From: Mitsuaria chitosanitabida ATCC BAA-476 = NBRC 102408
Lineage (GTDB): Bacteria; Pseudomonadota; Gammaproteobacteria; Burkholderiales; Burkholderiaceae_C
NCBI RefSeq assembly: GCF_001598255.1
Contig: NZ_BCYP01000013.1
Coordinates: 86,416 to 150,415 of the forward strand
Reading direction: 5' to 3'
DNA: 64,000 nt
The notes beneath the pieces were generated by a model, which ran no database searches, was not told where the DNA came from, and was given only the letters and a program-made list of their open reading frames with translations. This document shows positions 25,415 through 33,223 of this stretch, piece by piece. How positions within the stretch are numbered: position 1 is the first letter of the stretch; every line of letters begins with the position of its first letter. The translations under genes and the position numbers were made by a program.

Positions 25415-25981
25415 TCACGCCCGACCCGGCTTGCGTCGCGCGGTGAAGCCCAGCGCGCCCAGGCCCAGCGCGGCGAGCAGGAACGATGCCGGCTCCGGCA
25501 CGGCGCTGATCGCGAGCTGGACGGAGGCGTTGAGCGGCTGGGGATGGCTCCACAGGTAGCTCAGGCCCTGGTTCAGATTGCCTTGATCGCTGATCAGGCT
25601 GATCTGCGCCAGACCGGCCTGCAAGGTGTCGAAGTGCAGCGTGCCGAGCAGCAGCGAGGCCTGGCCGTTGTTGGCGACACCCGGGAAGCTCGATGCGCCG
25701 AAGGTGCCGGCGCCCAGCCAGGGGCTGTCGTCGTCCCAGCCCGCGGCCGGCGTGAAACGGCCGAAGGACAGCAGCGCGCTGTCGTAGCTCAGCCGGAAGC
25801 CGAAGGAGAGCAGTTGCTCGTTCGCCGCCAGGCCCGCGAACGGGTCCGTGAGCTGGATCAGCAGGTCCACGCCTTCGCCCGCCTTCGCCGGGGCCGACGG
25901 GGTCAGGGTGACGGTCGAGGCCTGCGCGGCCAGGGACGAGAGCGCCAGCAGCGTGGCGGCCATCAGGGGTTTGAGGCTCAT
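25415..25981 (-). CDS. Cohesin-like PEP-CTERM protein
   Basis: A 188-residue exported protein. A signal peptide (MAATLLALSSLAAQA) is followed by a domain at about 25-160 that looks like a cohesin: APAKAGEGVDLLIQLTDP, LLSFGFRLSYDSALLSFGRFTPAAGW, ASLLLGTLHFDTLQAGLAQISL. The end is a PEP-CTERM tail (VPEPASF, a hydrophobic stretch, ARRKPGRA). ATG 25981 lies 8 bp after the phospholipase C stop on the same strand, so the two are one operon. Because that lipase ends in a dockerin, this protein is a natural candidate for its anchoring partner (inference). Confidence 0.8.
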   Translation of the reverse strand: MSLKPLMAATLLALSSLAAQASTVTLTPSAPAKAGEGVDLLIQLTDPFAGLAANEQLLSFGFRLSYDSALLSFGRFTPAAGWDDDSPWLGAGTFGASSFPGVANNGQASLLLGTLHFDTLQAGLAQISLISDQGNLNQGLSYLWSHPQPLNASVQLAISAVPEPASFLLAALGLGALGFTARRKPGRA

Positions 25982-25989
25982 GTCGGTTC

Positions 25990-28611
25990 TCACAGGGTGC
26001 TGAAGAGCTGGTACCAGACGCGGTAGTCCGCCTGGGTGATGCACTTGTCGCCGTCCATGTCGGCTAGCGGCTCGAAGCGCGCGTCGCCGGAGCAGCTGCC
26101 GATCGCGTTGCGCAGCGTGTCGCGGTCCGCCGCGGTGATCGCGCCGTCGCCATTCACGTCGCCGTTCTTGCGAATGCGGACGGACAGGCGCGGCGCGGCC
26201 TCGCCGTAGCCGTCGTTCAGGAACAGGCCCAGGAAGTAGTCGCCCTCCGGCTGACCCGCCAGCGAGAACACCTGCGATCCCGCCGGGCTCGCGACGTAGT
26301 TCCATTTGAGCGAGCCCGGACCGCCGGGCGTCATGCCGACGCGGTACAGGCCGATCCAGTTCGTCGTGCCGGACGGCAGGCCGGTCCAGCTCAGCGACAC
26401 ACCGCCACCGAGGCGGACGCGGTCGACGTCGGCCTTGAAGCTGGCTGTCGGCTGCGTCGGCGGCAGCACCGGCGGCGCGTTCCAGGTCACCTGGCCCAGG
26501 CCGTTGAGCACCGGGTCGGTAAAGTCGAGGCCCGCGCCTTCGACATGGCCTGCCAGGCGGCGCCAGAAGGCGCTGTCGCCGTCGACGGTGACGACCAGGT
26601 CGTACCAGCCGTAGCTCGCGGTCACCGCGCGCACGTGATCGCGGCTCGAGCCCGCCGGGACGTCGATGGTGACCACCGTCCGGTCGCCGTAGGCGTTGTC
26701 GGTGACACGGAAGCGCATGGGCTGCGTGCTGGCGTTGCGCAGCGTCAGCGTGAGGCTGGCGCTGGCGGGCTGTTCCTTCAGCGAGGCGGCGGCCAGACGA
26801 CCGATGCCGTCGAAGCTCATGCGGAACTCGCGCAAGAAGCCGTTGTCGCCCTGGACCGCCAGCTGCATCGCGGCGCCGGACCAGTTCCAGACTTCCTGAT
26901 CGATGCGCTTGCCCGGCTCCACCGTGTAGTGCCACGGGCCGTCGGTGCGCAGCGTCGAGTAGACGATGTAGGCGGCCGTCGTCGATCCCTCGTTGCCGAA
27001 GCTCAGCGCGAACTGGCGCGCGTTCGTGGCGGCGATGCCGTCCACGGTCGAGCGGTAGGGCAGAGGCGCGGCCCGGCGCGGCACGCCGGTGGCGGCCTTC
27101 TCCTGGCGCGGCAGGCTCTGCACCGTCGGCGGCAGGGCGTCCTTGGAGCCCCAGCCCTTGAAGTACACCGCGCTGGTCGGCACGCCGGACGGGAAGGCGG
27201 CATCGCCGGACTTGAAGTCGAAGGCGCTGGTCATGTCGCCGCAGACGGCGCGGCGCCACGGCGAGATGCCGTTGCACTGCACGCTGGCGCGCGGGTAGCC
27301 CAGGCTCACCAGCCACTCCTCGGTGAAGCGGATCAGCGAGGTGTGGTCGAACAGTTGCGAGCAGACGCGGCCGCCCTTGCTCCAGGGCGAGATCACCATC
27401 GTCGGCACGCGCGGGCCCAGGCCGATGGGTTGACCGCCGGCGATCTCGCCTTGCGTCGCGTTGGCCAGGGTCGTGCGGCCGCGGTCCGCACTCAGCGGCG
27501 CCATGACCGAGGGCATGTGGTCGAAGAAGCCGTCGTTCTCGTCGTAGGTCAGGATCAGCGCGGTCTTGGACCAGACCTCGGGCGACGCCACCAGCGCCTG
27601 CAGCAGGCGCGCGGTGAAGTTCTCGCCGGCGTTGGGCGTGGCGTCGGGGTGCTCGCAGTACTCGGACGGGGCGCAGATGTAGGACACGCGCGGCAGCTGT
27701 CCGCCGCGCACGTCGGCGGCGAACTGGTCGATCAGCCACTGGCCCGTCGTGCCCGGCGCGTTGGCCTGCGTCGATCCCGCCGCCAGCGCGCGACCGCGGC
27801 GGTACAGGGAGGAGGCGGGGGTCAGCTTCTGGCCGTTGGCGTCGACGCGGAAGTTCTTGAAGTACTGGAGGTAGTTGTCGCCGTAGTTGTCCCACTCCTG
27901 GTAGACCTTCCAGCTCACGCCGGCCGACTCCAGGACCTCGGCGTAGGTGGGCCACTCGTTGCCCTTGCCGGCCGGGTTGTCATTGGCGATGTCGCCGTTG
28001 TAGACCCCGTTGGTGACGTTGTAGAGCTTGGCGTCGGCGATGCCCGTCATCACGCCGTTGCTGTTGCCGCTCAACGCGTAGAAGCGGTTGGGATCGGTGG
28101 GGCCGAAGATCGAGCAGTGGTACGCGTCGCAGACGGTGAACGCGTCGGCGAGGGCGTAATAGAAGGGCAGGTCGGTGCGGTCGAAGTAGCCCATCGAGCG
28201 GGCGGACTTCTTCGGGACCCAGACGTTCCAGTCCTTCCAGGCGGTCTCGGTGCCCTTCCAGCTGTGGTCCAGGCCGACGCGCAGCGCGTTGGTGTTGCGC
28301 GTGTCGAAGTGGTAAGGCAGGACTTGCGAGCCCAGCGCCGTGCCCGGCTGCATCCACACCGGCTGACCGCTGGGCAGCGCGATCGGGCGCGGATCGCTGT
28401 AGCCGCGCACGCCGGACAGCGTGCCGAAATAGTGGTCGAAGCTGCGGTTCTCCTGCATCAGGATGACCACGTGCTCGATGTCCGCCAGCGTGCCGGTGGC
28501 GTTGTTGGCCGGGGTGGCGAGCGCGCGCCGGAGGGTCTGCGCGAAGGCGTGGCTGCTGGCCATGCCGGCGACGGCGGCGGTCAGGAAAGTCCGACGAGAT
28601 GTCGTGCTCAT
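25990..28611 (-). CDS. Phospholipase C-type phosphoesterase with C-terminal dockerin
   Basis: An 873-residue secreted protein. The N-terminus is a Tat signal (TSRRTFLTAAVAG ... HAFA). Residues 40-480 are the bacterial phospholipase C/AcpA phosphoesterase domain (VVILMQENRSFDHYFGTLSGVRGYSDP, EYCEHPDATPNAGE, YDENDGFFDHMPS, VPTMVISPWSKGG). Two DUF756-type domains follow (about 510-690), then an Ig-like domain (about 720-810). The end is a dockerin with two calcium loops, DVNGDGAITAAD and DMDGDKCITQAD. Usual relatives stop after the DUF756 repeats at about 700 residues, so the last 170 residues are an addition. It probably hydrolyses phosphatidylcholine-type lipids outside the cell. Confidence 0.88.
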   Translation of the reverse strand: MSTTSRRTFLTAAVAGMASSHAFAQTLRRALATPANNATGTLADIEHVVILMQENRSFDHYFGTLSGVRGYSDPRPIALPSGQPVWMQPGTALGSQVLPYHFDTRNTNALRVGLDHSWKGTETAWKDWNVWVPKKSARSMGYFDRTDLPFYYALADAFTVCDAYHCSIFGPTDPNRFYALSGNSNGVMTGIADAKLYNVTNGVYNGDIANDNPAGKGNEWPTYAEVLESAGVSWKVYQEWDNYGDNYLQYFKNFRVDANGQKLTPASSLYRRGRALAAGSTQANAPGTTGQWLIDQFAADVRGGQLPRVSYICAPSEYCEHPDATPNAGENFTARLLQALVASPEVWSKTALILTYDENDGFFDHMPSVMAPLSADRGRTTLANATQGEIAGGQPIGLGPRVPTMVISPWSKGGRVCSQLFDHTSLIRFTEEWLVSLGYPRASVQCNGISPWRRAVCGDMTSAFDFKSGDAAFPSGVPTSAVYFKGWGSKDALPPTVQSLPRQEKAATGVPRRAAPLPYRSTVDGIAATNARQFALSFGNEGSTTAAYIVYSTLRTDGPWHYTVEPGKRIDQEVWNWSGAAMQLAVQGDNGFLREFRMSFDGIGRLAAASLKEQPASASLTLTLRNASTQPMRFRVTDNAYGDRTVVTIDVPAGSSRDHVRAVTASYGWYDLVVTVDGDSAFWRRLAGHVEGAGLDFTDPVLNGLGQVTWNAPPVLPPTQPTASFKADVDRVRLGGGVSLSWTGLPSGTTNWIGLYRVGMTPGGPGSLKWNYVASPAGSQVFSLAGQPEGDYFLGLFLNDGYGEAAPRLSVRIRKNGDVNGDGAITAADRDTLRNAIGSCSGDARFEPLADMDGDKCITQADYRVWYQLFSTL

Positions 28612-28614
28612 GAA

Positions 28615-28639
28615 GCTTCACCTGGGGAGGTCGTGAAGC
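28615..28639 (-). promoter_or_regulatory. Hairpin covering the phospholipase C ribosome site
   Basis: GCTTCAC (28615-28621) and GTGAAGC (28633-28639) form a 7-bp inverted repeat directly upstream of the start codon. In the mRNA, the AGGTGAAGC arm contains the only purine-rich ribosome site, so folding would hide it. The T7 run at 28645-28651 lies beyond the hairpin on the 5' side and is not a terminator for this strand. Confidence 0.35.
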
Positions 28640-28838
28640 GCGTGATTTTTTTGGCGCAGGAAGTCAGCGCCGTGAAGGATCGATGTCGAGCGGTAACGCT
28701 TCGTTGGCGGCGTGCGATTGGGAGACGGCGGTCTCCGGCCCCTTCAGGCCCAGGCCCCGCGGTCGGGTGAGCCGCAGCGAGGGCGCAGCGCCGGGCATAG
28801 GGTGTCGGACGCCGGTCCGAGGCGCCCCGGGCCCAGGG

Positions 28839-29750
28839 TCAGGACTTGCGCAGGAAGGCGTCGATCTCGCGTGCGATGAGCTGGGGCTGCTCGTGCACGA
28901 TCCAATGCGTGGCGCCGGGGACCTTCAGGACCTCGAGGTCCGGCACGTAGTCCTCCAGGCCGTCGAGCAGCCCCGGCAGCAGGGCGGTGTCGTCCAGCGC
29001 CCAGAACACCAGCGTCGGCACGTCCACCGTGAGGCGCTCGCGCGGGAGCACGGGGATGACGTCGACGGTCTGGCCCGGCAGCGGCGGCTTGAGCGGCGTG
29101 ACGCGGTAGAGGTTGCAGGCGCCGGTGAGCCCCTGGTCCCAGACCTCGCGATAGCGCTGCTTGAGGTCCTCGGTGAGCCAGCCGAAGCCGTCCGCGCCGG
29201 CCTTCATGCGGGTGAAGAAGGGCCACAGGCGCTGGTAGTCGTCGGCGGCCAGCAGCGCCTCGGCATCGGGCCGGGCGAGGAAGTTCATGTAGGCGCTGGC
29301 CTCGCGCTGGACCTCGCTCTCGCGCAGCTCCCGCGACAGCGTGCCCGCGTGCGGCGAGTTGAGGATCACCAGGCGGCCGGTCTGCGCCGGGAAGGCGTTC
29401 GCGAAGCCCCAGGCGAAGGCGCCGCCCCAGTCGTGCGCCACCAGCGCGGCCATGCGGCTGTCGGCCCGCTCGGTGGCGACGAGCTGCTGGATGTCCTGCA
29501 CCAGCAGCTGAGGCTTGTAGGCAGCGACCTCGGTCGGGGCGCTGGACCGCTCGAAGCCGCGCAGGTTGGGCGCGACGCAGCGGTAGCCGCCATGCGCGGG
29601 GTCGGCGAAGTAGGTGAGGAGCTCGTCCCAGATGAAGGCGGCTTCGGGGAAGCCGTGGAGGAACACGATCAGCGGCCGCCCCGGCTCGCCGGCGGCGCGG
29701 CAGCTCAGGGTGATGCCGTTGGGCAGCGGGCGCTGGAAGGTCTCGATCAT
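28839..29750 (-). CDS. Alpha/beta hydrolase, epoxide hydrolase-like
   Basis: A 303-residue cytoplasmic alpha/beta hydrolase of the epoxide hydrolase/haloalkane dehalogenase clan. It shows the oxyanion motif FLHGFPEAAFIWDELL, APNLRGFERSSAP, the nucleophile elbow AHDWGGAFAWG (Asp), a cap domain, and the C-terminal His in GATHWIVHEQP. ATG 29750 follows GGAG; there is no signal peptide. Epoxide hydrolase activity is a family-level guess. It is followed on the minus strand by the phospholipase C gene 227 bp away. Confidence 0.83.
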   Translation of the reverse strand: MIETFQRPLPNGITLSCRAAGEPGRPLIVFLHGFPEAAFIWDELLTYFADPAHGGYRCVAPNLRGFERSSAPTEVAAYKPQLLVQDIQQLVATERADSRMAALVAHDWGGAFAWGFANAFPAQTGRLVILNSPHAGTLSRELRESEVQREASAYMNFLARPDAEALLAADDYQRLWPFFTRMKAGADGFGWLTEDLKQRYREVWDQGLTGACNLYRVTPLKPPLPGQTVDVIPVLPRERLTVDVPTLVFWALDDTALLPGLLDGLEDYVPDLEVLKVPGATHWIVHEQPQLIAREIDAFLRKS

Positions 29751-29937
29751 GGGCGGCTCCGGGGCTTTGGCGCGACAGGGGGCCGGCCAGTGTCGCCCCG
29801 ACACGGCAAGGACTCAGTCACGTGTCGGACACCGGCCGCGAACGCGAGCGGGGATCGGCCCCACGCCCAGGCCCAGGCTGTGGCGTGCCGTGCCAGGCCT
29901 GGCTCACGTCTGGCGCGCCAGGCGTGGCCCGTAGGGC

Positions 29938-30879
29938 TCAGCGGGAAGGTGGCGCGTCGAGGAAGTCGCGCACGGCGGGAATCACTTCCGCCGGTCGCTC
30001 CTCCAGCACCCAGTGGCCCGACCCCGGGATCACCACGCCGATCACGTCGTCGGCGACCTCCCGCATGATCTCGGCCATCCGGGGGCCATAGGACCGGCCG
30101 CCGCCGACGGCCAGCACCGGCATCGTCAGCCGACCCCGGGCCTGCAGCGCGCGGTTGTCGATCACGTCCTGGTCGAAGGCCTTGAACTGCTCGAAGGCCG
30201 CGTGCATCGCGCCGGGCCGGGCGTAGAGCTCGGCGTAGTGCTCCCGCGCGGCCTCGGGATAGCGATTGCCGGGCGCCGCGAGCTCATTCCAGAAGCGATC
30301 CAGGTAGATGCGCTCCCGGCCGGCGACGAGCCGCTCCGCGTCCGCGCCCCAGAACGACCAGTGCCAGACGGCGTGCCGCCGGGCGATCTCGTCCCAGGGG
30401 CCGATGCCGGGCAGCGGCGCGTCGATGAGCGCGAAGCGGCTGACGCGCGCCGGGTGGCTCGCCGCGAAGGCGTAGCCGACCATGTTGCCGATGTCGTGCG
30501 TCACCAGGGCGACCTGCCGGATCCCGAGCGCATCCAGCAGCCGCGCCAGATCCCGCGCCTGGGTCAGCTTGTCGTAGCCGCCGGCGGGTCGGGAGGACAG
30601 CCCCATGCCGCGCAGGTCGGGGACGATCACGCGGTGATGACGCGCCAGCTCGGCGGCCAGAGGCGCCCACATGTCGCCGGTCTCGCCGAAGCCGTGCAGC
30701 AGCACCACGGCCTCGCCGCTGCCGCCGATCCGGACATGGGTGCTGAGCTCGCCGGTGTCGATGTCGCGGACGCTGAAGTCGGCGGGGAAGGGCGGGAAGC
30801 CGGGTTCCGCGGCGACGCTGGCGGACGCCAGCGTGAGCGCCAGCAGGGCGGCGGAAAGTCGGGCGACCGGGTGCGACAT
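29938..30879 (-). CDS. Exported alpha/beta hydrolase
   Basis: A 313-residue alpha/beta hydrolase with a signal peptide (LSAALLALTLASASVAA). Motifs: VVLLHGFGETGDMWAPL, VPDLRGMGLSSRPAGGYDK, THDIGNMVGYAFA with an Asp nucleophile (dehalogenase/epoxide-hydrolase style), and GSGHWVLEERP with the catalytic His. ATG 30877-30879 follows GGAGG. It is a paralogue-like neighbour of the cytoplasmic epoxide hydrolase-like gene 187 bp downstream, but only distantly similar. Substrate unknown. Confidence 0.82.
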   Translation of the reverse strand: MSHPVARLSAALLALTLASASVAAEPGFPPFPADFSVRDIDTGELSTHVRIGGSGEAVVLLHGFGETGDMWAPLAAELARHHRVIVPDLRGMGLSSRPAGGYDKLTQARDLARLLDALGIRQVALVTHDIGNMVGYAFAASHPARVSRFALIDAPLPGIGPWDEIARRHAVWHWSFWGADAERLVAGRERIYLDRFWNELAAPGNRYPEAAREHYAELYARPGAMHAAFEQFKAFDQDVIDNRALQARGRLTMPVLAVGGGRSYGPRMAEIMREVADDVIGVVIPGSGHWVLEERPAEVIPAVRDFLDAPPSR

Positions 30880-31033
30880 GGGGCCTCCAGCAGGGCGTTG
30901 GAACGGCGAGTGTCCCGCGTGGCCGGTCGTCGCGCATTGCTCGAAAGAGCAGTCGCCTCGTCGGCCTTCATCGAGTGGGCGGAGCCGGCGTCGGGCTCGA
31001 CAGTGCGGCGTTCTCACCCCGAGGAGCCATCCC

Positions 31034-32335
31034 ATGTCACCGATCGCCACCGTCCGCCGTCTGCTGCAAGGCGCACTGTCACCGTCCACCCGATCACCGT
31101 CGGGGCGTCCCCGGCGCGCCGTGGGGCTCGCGGTCCTGGGCTTCGGCCTGGTGGCCTCGTCGGCGATGGCCGCGACCGTGAAGTCGGCGGGCGCCATGAC
31201 CTTCATCGACGCCGACACCCTGGTCGTGGCCGATTGGCGCGGCGGCCAGCTGCACGCGATCACGCTGCCCGCGGTGCCGGCGGGCGCGCCGGGCTACTTC
31301 AATCTGAGGAACGTGTCTGCCTCGATCGCCCGCGCGCTGCGCGTCGACGAGCGCCGGCTGCGCTTCGAGGACATGGCCGTGCGCCCCGGCAGCGAGACCG
31401 CGTACATCACGCTGTCCATGGGGCAGGGCGCGGGCACGCCCAAGCCGGCGCTCGTCGCCGTCGACACGAGCGGCCAGGTGAGGGTGGTCGACCTCGCGCG
31501 CGCGCCGCATGTGTCGGTGCCGCTCGGCCAGATCCCCGGGCCCGACAAGCACCTGTGGCGCGACACGCCGATGGCCGCCTACACGGTGACCGACATGGCC
31601 TACCGCGACGGCAAGCTCTACGTGGCCGGGCTGTCCAACGCGAGCTTCGCCTCCGCGCTGCGCGTCTTCGACTATCCGTTCAAGGCCGAGGCCGCCGTCG
31701 CGAGCATCGAGATGTACCACCCGGTCCACAACCAGATCGAGACCCGCGCGCCGATCCGCAAGATGGTGATCGCGGACCTCAACGGCGTGCCGACGCTGGT
31801 GGCGGCCTTCACCTGCTCGCCGCTGGTGACCATTCCGCTGAAGGATCTGAAGGACGGCGCGCACATCGCGGCCAAGACCATCGCCGAGTTCGGCTGGGGC
31901 AGCGCGCCGGTGGGCATGGTGCAGTTCGACGCCGGCCAAGGGCCGATGGTGCTGCTGACGCATTCGCACAAGTCGGCCGACCTGATGGCCGTCACCGACA
32001 TCGCTGACGCCTCCACCCAGCCCGGCGTGACGACGCCCATCAAGTGGCCGACCGAGCCGACGCTGGGGCTGAAGTCCATCTACGTGCCGCTGGCCGGCGT
32101 GGCCAAGCTGGACAACCAGGATGCCAATCTGCTGGCCGCGCTGCGCCGCAACGAGGCGACGGGCGCGATGGAGCTGGTGTCCATGCGCAAGGGGCTGTTA
32201 CTGAGGCTGAGCGACTTCGTCAACGAGTACGACTTCGCGGACTTCCGCTACGAGCCGAAAGATGCGTGGCGCGACGCGCACCGCATGCTGCGGACCGACG
32301 AGGGGTATGCGGACCTGGCTCCGCCGAAGCCATGA
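31034..32335 (+). CDS. Exported beta-propeller-like protein
   Basis: A 433-residue protein with a long basic start and signal segment (AVGLAVLGFGLVASSAMA). The mature part has repeated strand-rich units (MTFIDADTLVVADWRGGQLHAI, VTDMAYRDGKLYVAGLSN, ASALRVFDYPF) that look like a quinoprotein/NHL-like propeller. I do not recognise a named family. ATG 31034 follows GAGGAG. It overlaps the next gene by 4 bp (ATGA), so the two should be made together. Confidence 0.6.
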   Translation: MSPIATVRRLLQGALSPSTRSPSGRPRRAVGLAVLGFGLVASSAMAATVKSAGAMTFIDADTLVVADWRGGQLHAITLPAVPAGAPGYFNLRNVSASIARALRVDERRLRFEDMAVRPGSETAYITLSMGQGAGTPKPALVAVDTSGQVRVVDLARAPHVSVPLGQIPGPDKHLWRDTPMAAYTVTDMAYRDGKLYVAGLSNASFASALRVFDYPFKAEAAVASIEMYHPVHNQIETRAPIRKMVIADLNGVPTLVAAFTCSPLVTIPLKDLKDGAHIAAKTIAEFGWGSAPVGMVQFDAGQGPMVLLTHSHKSADLMAVTDIADASTQPGVTTPIKWPTEPTLGLKSIYVPLAGVAKLDNQDANLLAALRRNEATGAMELVSMRKGLLLRLSDFVNEYDFADFRYEPKDAWRDAHRMLRTDEGYADLAPPKP

Positions 32336-33183
32336 AACGCGGTGGGATGAGGGTCGCGGCAGTCGCGGGGCTCGCCTTGATGCTGGGAGCGACTGCGACT
32401 GCGACTGCGACTGCGGCCGAGGCTGCCACTGCGCGTGCAGCAGTGGCTGGAGCTGGCGCTGGCGCTGGAGCCGACATCGTGGCACCGGTCGAGATCCATC
32501 CGGCGGGCGCGACGATTCCCGAGAACCTGCTGCGCATCGAGCTGCGCTTCGGGTGGCCTCAACCGATGCCGTTCGACGTGCGGCGGCTGACGCTGCTCGA
32601 CGCGTCGGACCGGGAGATCCCTGGCGCTCTGCTGGACCTGACCCTGCCCAGCGCGGACGGGCGCCGGCTGACGGTGCTGATGGACCCGGGACGGATCAAG
32701 CAGGGCGTCGGTCCGAACCTCGATGCCGGCCGCGCGCTGCGGGCCGGAGACACGGTGCGGCTCCGCGTGGACGGATTCGGCGGCCATCAGCCGTCGGTGG
32801 TCAAGACCTGGCACGTCACACCGGCGGTGACGACGCGGCTCGACACCGCTCGATGGCGCATGACCGCACCGCGCGCCGGCAGCCGGGAGCCGCTGCTCGT
32901 GGATCTGCAGGCGCCGATCAGCTCGACCGGCGAAGCCTTGATCGCGGTGCGGGACGCAAGCGGTCGGCGCGTCGAGGGACGGACCTCCTTGGGCCACGGC
33001 GACACGCAATGGCGGTTCACACCGGACCGGCCGTGGCGAAAGAGCGCCTACGAGCTGGTCACGCATCCGGATCTGGAAGACCCCGCTGGCAACCGCAGCT
33101 GCGCGGCCTTCGAGCAACGGCGTGCGAGCGAGGTCCGCTGCGACTCGGCCGCGCGGGCGCCCCGTCCGCTGACGCCGCGGTGA
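32332..33183 (+). CDS. Exported protein of unknown function
   Basis: A 283-residue protein translationally coupled to the propeller gene. A signal peptide (VAAVAGLALMLGA) runs into a Thr-Ala and Ala-Gly low-complexity stretch (about 20-48). Then come two beta-sandwich-like regions (IHPAGATIPENLLRIELRFGWPQPMPFDVRRLTLLD; LLVDLQAPISSTGEALIAVRD) reminiscent of Ig-like domains found with exported propellers. Two Cys near the end could form a disulphide. No family is recognised; the partnership with the propeller protein is inferred from overlap. Confidence 0.6.
   Translation: MKRGGMRVAAVAGLALMLGATATATATAAEAATARAAVAGAGAGAGADIVAPVEIHPAGATIPENLLRIELRFGWPQPMPFDVRRLTLLDASDREIPGALLDLTLPSADGRRLTVLMDPGRIKQGVGPNLDAGRALRAGDTVRLRVDGFGGHQPSVVKTWHVTPAVTTRLDTARWRMTAPRAGSREPLLVDLQAPISSTGEALIAVRDASGRRVEGRTSLGHGDTQWRFTPDRPWRKSAYELVTHPDLEDPAGNRSCAAFEQRRASEVRCDSAARAPRPLTPR
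32389..32412 (+). repeat. Four GCGACT hexamer units
   Basis: Exact tandem GCGACT units encode the Ala-Thr run just after the signal peptide of the unknown exported protein. Hypermutable in principle, frame-neutral. Confidence 0.85.
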
Positions 33184-33223
33184 CGACGCGCCCATGGCCC
33201 CGTACCGGCGGGCCACGCCGAGA

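Noticed and set aside
25985..27955. N-terminal extension of the cohesin-like PEP-CTERM frame
   Set aside because: The frame is open for another 650 codons upstream, but this part is an Arg-rich shadow of the phospholipase C gene. The signal peptide starts at 25981.
28640..28670. T7 run with a GGCGC/GCGCC hairpin upstream of the lipase gene
   Set aside because: The T-run precedes the hairpin on the + strand and becomes an A-run after it on the minus strand, so neither strand gives a terminator.
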